A stretch of DNA of 64,000 bases, from NCBI GenBank assembly GCA_019636285.1, contig JAHBXV010000011.1:1-64000 (forward strand), read 5' to 3'. Numbering within the stretch: position 1 is the stretch's first letter; every line of letters begins with the position of its first letter. The notes under the pieces are model-generated. The model did not search any database, was not told the DNA's origin, and saw only the letters and a list, made by a program, of their open reading frames with translations. Made by a program: the position numbers and the translations under genes. Shown piece after piece: positions 27,164 through 36,609 of this stretch. The DNA is from Planctomycetaceae bacterium. GTDB lineage: Bacteria; Planctomycetota; Planctomycetia; Planctomycetales; Planctomycetaceae.

Positions 27164-30100
27164 TTCTGGCTCCTCGACGGACTGGCCATCTGCTCGACTT
27201 CGGCATACGCCGGCTGCACGCCGCGGCGAAGGTCATAGTACGTTTCATCCAGACCGGGCATTTGCGTGGTGGGGACCGCCGCTTCGTCAATCATCAGATC
27301 GTCGGCCGGCGTCGGAGGGATTGTTCCATCGAGCATCGGACCCTGGAGTGGCAGTTGGTCGAGCGGCGTTGGCTGCAATTCGTAGGGCACCTCTTCGGGC
27401 GACACGCCGAACAGCGGGCCGTGAATGTCCTCAGCGTCCTTCAGGTAGAAGTGCATCCGCTCGGCTTCCACCTGCTTGACGAACTCGGCCTTCTCGTTGC
27501 CTTCGATGATCCGCGGCGTGAGGAAGATCAACAGCTCGGTCCGCCTCGTGCTGAACGAGTCGTATCGGAAGGCGAGCCCGATGATGGGAATATCCCCCAG
27601 CCACGGAACTTTTCGCTCGATCGTCTCGTCGGTCTTGGTAATCATCCCGCCGACGACGATCGTCTGCCCGTCGGGAACCTTGACCGTCGTTCGAGCGGCG
27701 GACAGATCCTTGATCGGCGACGTGATCACGTTGCCGTTGGTGCCGTCGGTGAAGATCGGCACGCCGTCGCCATTGAAGGCCGACTTCTCGGCGAGCAGTT
27801 CCATCACGACCATTCCCTCGGGACTGATCCGGGGCGTGACGTTCAGAATAATCCCTGCCTGGTCCTGCACGATGTTCGGATTCGCCAGGCCCTGGGCCGA
27901 AATGTTCACGCCGTCAACGATGGGCACCTGCTGACCGACCTGGATTTCGGCTGTCTGATTGTCGAGAGCTAGAATCTGCGGCCGCGACAGAACCTGCACG
28001 TTGCGGCGGGCAGCGAGAGCGCGAATCAACACGCTGACCGACTCGCTCCCGGCCGAGAGCACCAGTCCCCCATAGCCCAGGTCGTTATTAACCCGGCCGA
28101 CGGCGAAGTTGCTCAGGCCCTGCGTCCCCACTTTGCTGGGATTGGCGGAAATGTTGTTTCCGAGACCCTGTCCGGAATTGAACAGGAAACCGGGATTGCC
28201 CGACTGCGAAATGATTCGCTGGGTGGTCGTCTGCACGCCGTTGGGGGCGGTGGTCGTCTCCGAAATCGTCACCAGGCCGTCGGCTGGAACGATGCTGCGG
28301 TCGAAGAACACCGAGTCCTGAAAGCCAAGTTCGACGCCAAACTCGTCGTTGTTATCCAGTTGCACTTCCACCAGCAGAGCCTGAATGATGACCTGAGCCG
28401 GCTCGCGATCGAGTTCCGCGATCAGCTTGCGGATATCCTCGAAGTACCGCGGCGTCGCCGAAATGAGCAGGCTGTTGCTCACCGTTTCCGCCGTGACGAT
28501 CACTTCCTGTTCCAGCAGTTCGCTGGTGCTGATGCGATTGGGATCGATCTGCAGCAGGTCGCGCTGTCCTTGAAGGAATTGGTTGACGGCGGTGGCGACG
28601 TCGGCGGCGGGGCTGTTTCGCAGCTTAATGACCACGTTCTGGCGATTCCGAAGATCGCTCTCATCCAGCCGCAGCAGGATCGCCTCGACGATCTGTAACG
28701 AGGCTCCCCCGCCGATCGCCACGACGCTGTTGGTCCGGATATCGGTGGAGAACCGCAAAGGAACCAGGCTGCTGTTGGCGTTCTCGGCTCCCACCAGCGC
28801 GACGCCAAGCTGCGACTGATTGGCGTCATCGTTCGAAAAGAGCCCTTGCAGCAGTTCCACCGCCGCTGTCGCGTCCGCGTTACGCAGAGTAAAGACCTTG
28901 ATCTCCGCGATCGTCGCGCTCGGCTGATCCAGCACGCGAACCAGTTCCTCGATCAGCGGCAACGACTGCGCTGAAGCGGTCACCATCAGGCTGTTGGTGC
29001 GCACATCGGCATTGATGCGGATGTCGGAGAGCAATCCCGATCGCACGAGGCGTTCGGCCCGCTGTCCGGAATTCAGGAATTCGAGGACCATCGACTTCGG
29101 CGTCCGCTGCTGGGTCTGGCCGCCAACCCCGCCCGTGAAACCCTGCCCACCCTGTCCCTGAGTTTGAGCCGGGTTCAGGACGCTCTGAATCGCCGTTGTC
29201 AGGAACGTCGCGAGTTCCTCAGCGACGGCATTCTTCAGCGGAATCACCTTGACCTGAGCCACCGCGGCGGCTTCGTCCTTGTCGATCTTGCGAATGAGCT
29301 GGACGACTTCCGTCAGTTCCAGCGGCCGTGCCTGCACGATGATCGAGTTCGACCGGGCATCCGCGACGGCGACAATCTGCGATTCCAGGGCCGTCCGGTT
29401 CTGATAGAACTGGTCGAGCATGGTCACCACGTCGGCCGCGACCGCATGTTTGAGCGGGAAGACCTGCACTTCCGACCGGGGATCGACTGGTTTGTCGAGT
29501 TCCTCGACGAGTTCGACCACCGACTCCACCATGGAACCGGGCGCGAGGATGAGAATGGCATTCGGCTTGCCAACCGCCACGACATTCACGGAGCGCGGGG
29601 ACGACTGCTGCCCCGTCGGGCGATTTCGCAGGTTCCCCATGCGTTCGTAAACATCGGTCAACAGGACCGCGAGCGACTCGGAATCGACATGCTGCAACAG
29701 ATGCAGGCGAATTTCCGGAGTCGCGCCGAGCGCCATCCGCTCGATTGCGCGAATCACCGTCATCACGCTTTCAATGTCGCGTTCGTTCCCGCGCAGAATA
29801 ATCAGGTCGAGGTCGTCCATCGCCTCGATGTTGACGTCCCCCTTCATGCTTTCGATCAGCGACATCAGGTCGTTGTTGGACGGAGCCTCGATGGCCACCG
29901 CGGCCGGCGCGTCGGCTGGCGCTGCGGGAGTCGCGGGCTGGGGAGGTTGCGGCGGTTCTGCCGGTGCGTCCGCGGCGTCGCCCGGAAGCTGGCGCCGAGC
30001 AGTGACCATTCGAGCCAGCACGGGTTGCAGTTTGTCGGCGACATTGGCCAGACCCGGCTCTCCCGCGACAAGCCGCGTTGTTCCCGTTCCTTCTTCCGGA

Positions 30101-31086
30101 ACATCGAGCGAGGTCGCCAGATCAACGAGGCTGTTGACCACTGCTTCTGGCCCATGAAACCAGATCTGGTTCCGGGCCATGTCCAGTTCAACCGTGAACC
30201 AGACCGTGTCCGAGGCTTTGCCTCCCTGATTGATTTCCAGAACTTCGTAGGCCGGGAAACCCTTGGGGCCCGTCGACAAGAGTCGATTGCGGTTGGTGAA
30301 CGCCGAACGAACCTGACGGGCGACATCCCGCGCGGTCCGCTGCTTCACATTGGCGACCACCGAGACTGGCGGACCGGCCGGCCGGGGGGCCGCCGGCGGG
30401 TCATCGGCAAAGGAGTCGGTTTCCGCCGGCTGCTCATAGTTTGTCTGAACAATCGGACGCGAGGGCGAAGCCGTTTGCTGCATCGACCGGGGACGCGTTG
30501 AAACTCGCTCATCCGCCTGCGCCGCCTGCATCTGCCGCACCCGGTCCGTGATCGAGTCGAATTGCCGCTCGGGCTGACGTCCCGTGACCTGGTCGACCGT
30601 GGGCGTCGTTCCGGCCACCGGCTGGTTTTCTTCGGGGTACAACGGACGGCGATAGTCGGCCCGTGCCTGCCGCATCGAAACCACGGTCAGAAAACCGTCG
30701 TTCGCCAGAACCTTGAATCCTTTGGGTTCCAGCTCGCGGTTGAGAATCTGCACCGCTTCGTCGAGGGTGTGTTTTTTGAAGTCGCGACGGCTGAAACGCC
30801 CTTCTGGAAGGGCATGCACCACCAGTTGCAGCCCCGCTTCCGCGGCCACTTCCTTGAAGACTTTCTCCCAACTCGACGAGAGGAAGTTCAGGCGGATGTT
30901 AGCCTTTTCGGGAATCGGCGCGGGCGCGGTCTGAGCCCCGGCCGTCGTCGTTCCTTTCTTGGAACTGGCTCCGCGCGGAGGGGGATCGGCAGCCAGGACA
31001 GGCAGACAAAGCTGCGAACCAATCAGCAGCGGCGCGCTGATCCAACGGGTTTGCCGCCAGACCGCGAGAGTCGTTCGCATCAACAT
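27160..31086 (-). CDS. very large type II secretion-type secretin (GspD family), 1308 aa
   Basis: The signal peptide (residues 1-30) ends in QLCLPVLA. An N0/STN-like domain follows (EKVFKEVAAEAGLQLVVHA region), then an unusually long series of N1/NolW-like domains recognisable by repeats such as LDLIILRGNERDIE, VFPLKHAVAADVV, VIPLKNAVAEELA and VFTLRNADATAAVELL. The C-terminal secretin barrel includes VPIVDG, GIILNVTPRISPEG, TTVKVPDGQTIVVGGM and ERKVPWLGDIPIIGLAF, ending LLIFLTPRII. Typical GspD has about 650-750 residues, so the periplasmic part is roughly doubled. It would form the outer-membrane gate. Other Gsp genes are not in the window. The start at 31086 (GGTGGA upstream) is preferred to the open frame up to 31170. 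Confidence 0.92.
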   Translation of the reverse strand: MLMRTTLAVWRQTRWISAPLLIGSQLCLPVLAADPPPRGASSKKGTTTAGAQTAPAPIPEKANIRLNFLSSSWEKVFKEVAAEAGLQLVVHALPEGRFSRRDFKKHTLDEAVQILNRELEPKGFKVLANDGFLTVVSMRQARADYRRPLYPEENQPVAGTTPTVDQVTGRQPERQFDSITDRVRQMQAAQADERVSTRPRSMQQTASPSRPIVQTNYEQPAETDSFADDPPAAPRPAGPPVSVVANVKQRTARDVARQVRSAFTNRNRLLSTGPKGFPAYEVLEINQGGKASDTVWFTVELDMARNQIWFHGPEAVVNSLVDLATSLDVPEEGTGTTRLVAGEPGLANVADKLQPVLARMVTARRQLPGDAADAPAEPPQPPQPATPAAPADAPAAVAIEAPSNNDLMSLIESMKGDVNIEAMDDLDLIILRGNERDIESVMTVIRAIERMALGATPEIRLHLLQHVDSESLAVLLTDVYERMGNLRNRPTGQQSSPRSVNVVAVGKPNAILILAPGSMVESVVELVEELDKPVDPRSEVQVFPLKHAVAADVVTMLDQFYQNRTALESQIVAVADARSNSIIVQARPLELTEVVQLIRKIDKDEAAAVAQVKVIPLKNAVAEELATFLTTAIQSVLNPAQTQGQGGQGFTGGVGGQTQQRTPKSMVLEFLNSGQRAERLVRSGLLSDIRINADVRTNSLMVTASAQSLPLIEELVRVLDQPSATIAEIKVFTLRNADATAAVELLQGLFSNDDANQSQLGVALVGAENANSSLVPLRFSTDIRTNSVVAIGGGASLQIVEAILLRLDESDLRNRQNVVIKLRNSPAADVATAVNQFLQGQRDLLQIDPNRISTSELLEQEVIVTAETVSNSLLISATPRYFEDIRKLIAELDREPAQVIIQALLVEVQLDNNDEFGVELGFQDSVFFDRSIVPADGLVTISETTTAPNGVQTTTQRIISQSGNPGFLFNSGQGLGNNISANPSKVGTQGLSNFAVGRVNNDLGYGGLVLSAGSESVSVLIRALAARRNVQVLSRPQILALDNQTAEIQVGQQVPIVDGVNISAQGLANPNIVQDQAGIILNVTPRISPEGMVVMELLAEKSAFNGDGVPIFTDGTNGNVITSPIKDLSAARTTVKVPDGQTIVVGGMITKTDETIERKVPWLGDIPIIGLAFRYDSFSTRRTELLIFLTPRIIEGNEKAEFVKQVEAERMHFYLKDAEDIHGPLFGVSPEEVPYELQPTPLDQLPLQGPMLDGTIPPTPADDLMIDEAAVPTTQMPGLDETYYDLRRGVQPAYAEVEQMASPSRSQK

Positions 31087-31509
31087 GGAGAGTCCACCAC
31101 AACCGGATGGGAACTTAACCGTCAGGCGCAATTGCCGCGCGGAACTCGATACAATCGATACAATCGTCAAAGTTTGACAGCTGGCTTGAGGCGGAAACTG
31201 GCGGCCGAGAATTTCGTTGATTCGTCGTAACCAGTTGCCTTATTGATTGATGCGGCACAATCCGTGCGCAGGCGCTACCATTCGCAGGCCCTTGGAGAGG
31301 CTGCCAACAGTGCAAAAAAGACCCAGCGGGTCGCCAGAAGTGCGAGTCGCCACCCGTTCAGAGAGAGAATCCATCCCAACGAAAAGACTGAAGTCCCTGC
31401 CCAACGACTGACGTTCACTCAGACACGGCACAATGGCCGCGGGCATTGAACCGGCGGCGATCTCCCGTGGACCGCCGCGGGACCGGATTTCAGCGCGACT
31501 CTACGGACT
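31087..31509. other. 423-base intergenic region upstream of the secretin gene
   Basis: No gene was seen. Two tandem copies of CGATACAAT stand at 31147-31164, 61 bases before the secretin start, and could be an operator; this is a weak inference. The rest is the tail of the 31510 gene's downstream region. Confidence 0.45.
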
Positions 31510-32667
31510 TTAATCGCGGGGTCGCTCAGGCTTCGGCGGAAATGGCCGGTCGCTCGACTCGGGGCCGCGTGATCCGCCATCTGGACGGCCGCGATCTCCC
31601 GGGGGACGATTGAAGCCGGGACCGCCGCCCCCTCCAGGTCGTCGGTCATAAAACCGCATGAAACCGCCGCGCAGGGATTCCGTGCGTTCCCGCATCTGCA
31701 TCAGCCGCTCCACTTCAGGCGTGGGGTGCTCCTTGAAGTACAGCGTGAGCAGTTCCCGCCGGTAGCGAAATGGGTCGAGGTTGCTTAACTCCTCGCGGGA
31801 GGCGGCATCGAGCCCGGCAAAGAACTTGCGCAACTCTTCGTCCCCAGGCCGCAGCCGATCGAACTCGGCTTCCCACAACCGCCACAAGGACGCCAGCGTC
31901 TGGCCGTAACAAGCCATGCGGCGAAATTCCGGATGCTGATCCGAATGCATGTTGGCTCGGATGTGGGGGGGCAGCGCGTCGATCATCTCGTTCACCAGGT
32001 CCGGTGGCGGCCAGGCGGCAAGCCCGCCCGGGGTATTCGTAATCGACGCGTCCACGACACGGACGGCATCTTCAAGAAGCCGGTCGCGTGAAATCTCGAT
32101 CTGCCTGTTCGGGGGCAATCGCTCGACGAGAGGTTGCAGGAAGGCGAGCAGTTCGCTTTCGCTCAGTCGAGGGGGCCCGCCGCGCGGTCGCTCCCCACTG
32201 CCCGGCAAGACCAGGTTCGGCAAAGGAGAATCCATCTGGTTTGCCTGGTTCTGCCGAAAATCGGCCACCAGCGCGGCACGCGCGACGGGATCGGTGGCCT
32301 CTTCCAGACGGCTGAGTTGCCCGGGTGTCAGGGTCTTCAGCCAGTTGCTGTAAGTCTCCAGCAACTGGTTCAGACGCGGCTCCGCGCGAACCGCGGCATC
32401 CAGGTCGCGCAATCGCTGCCGTTCCGCGGGGGGCAAGCTCTCGAAGCGCGCGAAATTCCGCAGAACCTGTGCGCGCTCGGGCTCGGTCAGCGCGGCGAGT
32501 TCGGCCTGCCGGCGTTCCACGGCTGTTCGTCCGACATCATTGGCGCCAATCAGCACCACCGCGACCATCGCGAACGCCGGCAACCAGAATTCGCCGCGCG
32601 AGCATCCGCGAAGGAAAGCACCCGCGCGAGAAATTCTCTCGGTCGAGCATCGTTGAAACCAGTTCAT
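31510..32667 (-). CDS. unknown protein, third gene of the ECF operon (385 aa)
   Basis: An N-terminal membrane segment (FWLPAFAMVAVVLIGANDV) is followed by a charged, helical DUF3106-like region. Repeated L-P-P-x-E-R-x-R-L and L-T-P-x-x-x-x-R-L motifs occur (PAERQRLRDLDAAVRAEPRLN, TPGQLSRLEEATDP). The C-terminus is a Gly/Pro/Arg-rich tail (RRPGGGGGPGFNRPPGDRGR). The ATG at 32667 overlaps the anti-sigma stop as ATGA, so it is co-translated. The open frame further upstream is only the antisense shadow of the anti-sigma gene. Such proteins are typical third members of planctomycete ECF operons and may be part of the stress sensor. Confidence is high for the gene and low for the function. Confidence 0.75.
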   Translation of the reverse strand: MNWFQRCSTERISRAGAFLRGCSRGEFWLPAFAMVAVVLIGANDVGRTAVERRQAELAALTEPERAQVLRNFARFESLPPAERQRLRDLDAAVRAEPRLNQLLETYSNWLKTLTPGQLSRLEEATDPVARAALVADFRQNQANQMDSPLPNLVLPGSGERPRGGPPRLSESELLAFLQPLVERLPPNRQIEISRDRLLEDAVRVVDASITNTPGGLAAWPPPDLVNEMIDALPPHIRANMHSDQHPEFRRMACYGQTLASLWRLWEAEFDRLRPGDEELRKFFAGLDAASREELSNLDPFRYRRELLTLYFKEHPTPEVERLMQMRERTESLRGGFMRFYDRRPGGGGGPGFNRPPGDRGRPDGGSRGPESSDRPFPPKPERPRD

Positions 32668-33170
32668 TCCCTGGCCCCCTCTGATGCGGTGTTGAAGACG
32701 CCCGCCCGATCGAGCTGCCTGAGAAACTCGAGGCTGCCAATCTGTTCGTATTGTTCGTAGCGCTGGATCACCGGGTAGTCGTCGAGCAGGCGCTCGACGC
32801 GATTCGGAATTGCCCGGCGGGTGAGCAGAAATCCCCCCCAGGCTGCTCCCCCCAGAACAGACGCCCAGATCAGACAAACCCCGCTCAGACGAACCCAGCG
32901 GAACCAGGGCTGCTCCGTCAGCGGAATCCTCTCTTCGCCCTGCCGCGCGATCGTAATCGTATTTCGCGAAAAATCGGGCGAAGCCTTCTGCATGGGCAAG
33001 ACGTCGAGCAATTCCCAACTACGGGCGAGCGCCTCGACTTCGTGCCGGGCCACCTCGCTCTGCGCGAGAATATGATCGATCTGCCGCGTCTCGGCTTCGC
33101 TCAGTTCGCCGTCGAGATACGCGACCAGATTGTCGCGCTGCTCGGCGGAGAGTCGTGCGGTGGGAGCCAT
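32664..33170 (-). CDS. anti-sigma-factor-like membrane protein (168 aa)
   Basis: The N-terminal cytoplasmic part begins LSAEQRDNLVAYLDGELSEAETRQIDHIL, an anti-sigma domain pattern lacking the zinc-binding His/Cys set. A membrane segment follows at about residues 95-118 (VCLIWASVLGGAAWGGFLL), with a short outside tail. It lies 131 bases downstream of the ECF sigma gene at 33302-33943 and just before the DUF3106-like gene, to which it is coupled by ATGA. It would hold the sigma factor inactive at the membrane until a signal arrives. The ATG at 33170 is preferred. Confidence 0.82.
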   Translation of the reverse strand: MAPTARLSAEQRDNLVAYLDGELSEAETRQIDHILAQSEVARHEVEALARSWELLDVLPMQKASPDFSRNTITIARQGEERIPLTEQPWFRWVRLSGVCLIWASVLGGAAWGGFLLTRRAIPNRVERLLDDYPVIQRYEQYEQIGSLEFLRQLDRAGVFNTASEGARE

Positions 33171-33301
33171 GGTCAACGTCCGGTAAATCGTCGGGAGTCT
33201 CGTCCGCGTTCCTGCGTCCGATCGGTCGGGGCAAGTTGGTTGGGAGTGTTCTGGAGGTCAGCCATTTCCCGTCAGACAGGCTGCGGCGAACCGCCCTCCC
33301 G

Positions 33302-33943
33302 TCAATTCTTCGTCATCTGCATATAGGGTTCCAGGACGGCTCGCAGATTCTCGCGCGCTCGAGCCAAAAGCGATTTGACCGCCGTTGCCGACAGTTCCAT
33401 CGCGTCGCCAATGTCCTGGTAACTCATGTCTTCGTACTTGTGCAGCAGGACCGCCATCCTCTGACGATCGTTGAGTCCGGCGATCGCCTGCTGCACCAGC
33501 ACTCGCATTTCTTCCTTATCCAACTGTCGATTCGGCATCAGAGCCGACTTTTCGACGACAATGCTCTCCGACGGCCCCGCCGGCACGGCGGACGTATCGG
33601 ATCCGGTGAAATGGACTTCCTTACGGCGGCCCTTGGAACGCCGCACGTTGCTGGCCAGGTTATTCGCAATTCGAAAGAGCCACGTCCCGAACCGGGCGGT
33701 CGGCTCGTAACCATGACGCGCCCGATAGATGCGCAGAAAGACGTCCTGGGCCAGATCTTCCGCGGCTTCCTGGTCCTGCAACAGGTGATAGAAAATATTG
33801 ACCAGCCGGTCCTGGTAGTTCGCCACAAGCTGCGTGAAGGCGGCTTCGTCGCCTTCTTTGGCGCGGAGCATCAGTTGCACGTCGGGATCGTGCTCGTAGG
33901 CACTTCCCGCCGGCTCAACAGGAAGACTCGCGGTCGATGTCAC
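33302..33943 (-). CDS. ECF-family RNA polymerase sigma factor (213 aa)
   Basis: Region 2 is visible as RLVNIFYHLLQDQEAAEDLAQDVFLRIYRA, with the -10-recognising stretch FGTWLFRIANNLASNVRRS. Region 4 is LNDRQRMAVLLHKYEDMSYQDIGDAMELSATAVKSLLARARENLR, the -35 HTH. No extra C-terminal domain is present. The start is taken as GTG at 33943; an in-frame ATG at 34060 adds 39 residues of unlikely sequence. Together with the anti-sigma at 32664 and the 385-aa protein at 31510 it forms a three-gene regulatory operon. Confidence 0.92.
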   Translation of the reverse strand: MTSTASLPVEPAGSAYEHDPDVQLMLRAKEGDEAAFTQLVANYQDRLVNIFYHLLQDQEAAEDLAQDVFLRIYRARHGYEPTARFGTWLFRIANNLASNVRRSKGRRKEVHFTGSDTSAVPAGPSESIVVEKSALMPNRQLDKEEMRVLVQQAIAGLNDRQRMAVLLHKYEDMSYQDIGDAMELSATAVKSLLARARENLRAVLEPYMQMTKN

Positions 33944-34220
33944 AAACAGTCTCTCGAACGGGCGTGTTCTTTGAACACCAGGAGGCCGAAAAAGTGTCTG
34001 CCGCGCAGAAACTGGCGGGACCAGGCCGATTGCCGTCCCTTCAGAACCATCGGGGATCACCAGTCACCCACCGCCAACCGTGTTCCCAACATGGTCCCAG
34101 TTTCCCACTTGCAGTATAATCGGGGTATCGAGGGAGGCATACAAGCCTGGACAATTCCGCGCTCCGAAATCGCCGACTTTCCACTTCCCGCCGCCAACTC
34201 CGCCCACCCTGAGCCCCATC

Positions 34221-35399
34221 ATGGACTGGCCCCCCGTTCTTCCCTTGAGCTATTGCACCAACGTCCACCCTGGCCAGACGGTCGCGGAAGTCTTACAGGG
34301 CCTCGACAGCCACGCCCTGGCCGCCCGGCGGAAACTCGGCCGCCCCCTCGCCGTGGGCCTCTGGCTCGCCGCTCCTGTCATCGCCGAACTGCACGAGTCT
34401 CCCGACGGCATTCGCGAATTCGCCGCCGAACTCGCCCGGCGAGACCTGCCGTGCTACACGCTCAACGCGTTTCCGTACGGAAACTTTCACCAGGATCGGG
34501 TCAAGGAACAGGTTTACCTTCCGGATTGGACGACCGCCGAGAGACGTGACTACACGCTAGGCTGCGCGCGAGTCCTGGCAGCGCTGCTTCCCGAAGGAGC
34601 CGACGGCAGCATTTCCACGGTCCCATTGGGCTTCAAGGAACTGTCCGATCGCCCCGACTTCCTGAACACGGGTGTTGAGCAACTCCTGGCAACGGCCCGG
34701 CAGCTCGCCGCTCTCGCGCGGGAGACCGGCCGCACCATTCGCCTGGCCATCGAACCGGAACCTTGCTGCGTCCTGGAGACCACCGAAGAAGTCCGGACTT
34801 TCTTCCGGAGGCTGTTCCAGGAAGCGGACGAACAGGGACTGGGCGAAGCGGTCCGAGAGCACCTGGGTGTCTGTTACGACATCTGCCATCAGTCGGTGGA
34901 GTTTGAAGACGTCGACCAGTCGATTCGCCAACTGGCAGCCGACGGCATCCGCATCAATAAGGTTCACATCACTTGTGCTCTCGAACTGCGCGATCCGGGA
35001 AGGAACGAAGCCGCACGCCGTCAGCTCGCCACCTTCGCCGAACCCCGTTACCTGCATCAGACGTTCGCCTGGACGCGCGAGCCGCATGGCGACGTCATCC
35101 GTCACGTGGTCGATCTAACCCCCGAACTGGCACTTGATCCCCCCGAGGAGTTTCAGTCGGCCGATTACTGGCGCATCCATTTTCATGTGCCGGTCGATGC
35201 CGAAACCGTGGGCGAACTGGGCACCACGCGAGACGACTTGCGGCGGGCTCTGAAAGCCGTTCGCAACTTGCCCTATACTCCGCATCTCGAAGTCGAAACG
35301 TACACGTGGGGCGTCCTGCCGGGGGAGCAGAAACCGGAGTTGTCGACCGGGCTGGCTCGCGAACTGGATGCCACCTGGCAACTGCTGCGAGCACTCTGA
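34221..35399 (+). CDS. eboE: EboE-like metabolite traffic protein, TIM-barrel fold (392 aa)
   Basis: The N-terminus LSYCTNVHPGQTVAEVLQGL matches the EboE/xylose-isomerase-like family, and the body continues as a TIM barrel with TVPLGF, LAIEPEPCCVLE, VCYDICHQSVEFE and IHFHVPVDAE. The repeated acidic and histidine residues (E in EPEPC, D/H in YDICHQ, H in HFHVP) would sit at the metal site. In cyanobacteria and other bacteria EboE belongs to the eboABCDEF cluster for scytonemin or eustigmatophyte-type metabolite export. Here the other ebo genes are absent, so it may act alone or with unlinked partners. The ATG at 34221 is chosen as the first conserved residue before LSYCTN. Confidence 0.82.
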   Translation: MDWPPVLPLSYCTNVHPGQTVAEVLQGLDSHALAARRKLGRPLAVGLWLAAPVIAELHESPDGIREFAAELARRDLPCYTLNAFPYGNFHQDRVKEQVYLPDWTTAERRDYTLGCARVLAALLPEGADGSISTVPLGFKELSDRPDFLNTGVEQLLATARQLAALARETGRTIRLAIEPEPCCVLETTEEVRTFFRRLFQEADEQGLGEAVREHLGVCYDICHQSVEFEDVDQSIRQLAADGIRINKVHITCALELRDPGRNEAARRQLATFAEPRYLHQTFAWTREPHGDVIRHVVDLTPELALDPPEEFQSADYWRIHFHVPVDAETVGELGTTRDDLRRALKAVRNLPYTPHLEVETYTWGVLPGEQKPELSTGLARELDATWQLLRAL

Positions 35400-35447
35400 G
35401 AGATTCTCACACAACCTCTGTGAAATCCGTTTTTGGAACTGACCTCG

Positions 35448-36545
35448 ATGCGACAATCGCTGATCGTTGAACTCGACCAGATTCTGCGAACCGGCGAGCC
35501 GGTCTGCTATACGGCTCTGGTCGAGACGCGCGGATCGACGCCGCAGAAAGCGGGAGCCTCGATGCTGGTCTTCCCCGATGGTTCCCAGCGCGGAACACTG
35601 GGCGGAGGTTGTGTCGAAGCCGAGGTGAAGCGCCGGGCACTCGGCATTCTGAACGAGGGCACGACCGAATTGCTGTCGTTTCAGCTCGACAGCGACTATG
35701 GATGGGACGATGGCCTGATCTGCGGCGGCCGCATGAAAATGCTGGTCGATCCGCTACGCCCCGGCACTGACACCAGCTATTTCTCCCGTTACGCCGCCGA
35801 AATTTTGGCCGATCGACCAGTGACCGAAGCAATTCTGATTGATTCGGAAAAGACCGGGTTGGGAACGGCCGGCGATCGGTGTCTGCTCAATGCCGAAGGG
35901 CAAGTCATTGCCGAACGTCGGCAGGCCAACAGTCAGCCCCATTGGACGTCCCACCTGCGTCCGCTGTCCGAACGTCCCCGCCCCTATGTGGCTGGTGGAA
36001 TCTCGTATTTGCCCTCGCTGCAGCGCTGTCGACTGCTCATCGTGGGGGCCGGACACGTCGGCCAGCGTGTGGCCAAATTGGCGGCCGAGGTCGACTTCGA
36101 TGTCTGGGTGATCGACGACCGGGAGGAATACTGCAACCCCGACCGGTTTCCCTGGGCAGGTCGGCTGATCGTCGCGGACATTGAGACCGGCCTTCAAGGG
36201 CTGCCGATTGATTCCAACACGTATGTGATTATCGTGACGCGCGGCCACAACCACGACGAAGAGGCGCTGTTTCATGTCGCCGAAACGTCGGCCCGCTACG
36301 TCGGGCTGATCGGCAGCAAGCGCAAGATCAAGCTGATCTTTGACGACCTGTTGCGAGAAGGCATCTCCGCGGGCGCGTTGCGCCGAGTGCAGGCCCCGCT
36401 GGGATACGACATCGGTTCGCAAACCGTCCCGGAAATCGCGATCAGCATCGTGGCCGAGTTGGTGGCTCATCGAAATCTGGGGCAGATACCCGAGCGAACC
36501 CGGGGCGCGAACCTTTTGGATGCCATCCTGCCTCAGACCACATAA
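35448..36545 (+). CDS. XdhC/CoxI-family molybdenum-cofactor insertion protein (365 aa)
   Basis: An N-terminal XdhC_CoxI domain is shown by ALVETRGSTPQKAGASMLV and GTLGGGCVEAEV. The C-terminal Rossmann domain shows LLIVGAGHVGQRVAKLA, VIDDREEYCNPDRFP and IVTRGHNHDEEAL. The ending YVGLIGSKRKIKLI is typical. XdhC-type proteins bind molybdopterin cofactor and help insert sulfurated cofactor into xanthine dehydrogenase-like enzymes. No such enzyme lies in the window. The ATG at 35448 is preferred to 35433 because of spacing. It follows the EboE gene by 48 bases and may be co-transcribed. Confidence 0.85.
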   Translation: MRQSLIVELDQILRTGEPVCYTALVETRGSTPQKAGASMLVFPDGSQRGTLGGGCVEAEVKRRALGILNEGTTELLSFQLDSDYGWDDGLICGGRMKMLVDPLRPGTDTSYFSRYAAEILADRPVTEAILIDSEKTGLGTAGDRCLLNAEGQVIAERRQANSQPHWTSHLRPLSERPRPYVAGGISYLPSLQRCRLLIVGAGHVGQRVAKLAAEVDFDVWVIDDREEYCNPDRFPWAGRLIVADIETGLQGLPIDSNTYVIIVTRGHNHDEEALFHVAETSARYVGLIGSKRKIKLIFDDLLREGISAGALRRVQAPLGYDIGSQTVPEIAISIVAELVAHRNLGQIPERTRGANLLDAILPQTT

Positions 36546-36609
36546 CAACCTGGTTCCATCCCGGCTGACTCGAATCCCGTTCCTTCTGGTTTCATTGGCT
36601 TCTCACGTT

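Noticed and set aside
29164-30501. 445-codon plus-strand open frame inside the secretin gene
   Set aside because: Antisense shadow with His/Arg/Asp-rich composition and no start signal.
32668-33018. N-terminal extension of the 385-aa gene
   Set aside because: It lies antiparallel in phase over the anti-sigma gene on the same strand in another frame; the ATGA junction at 32667 gives the true start.
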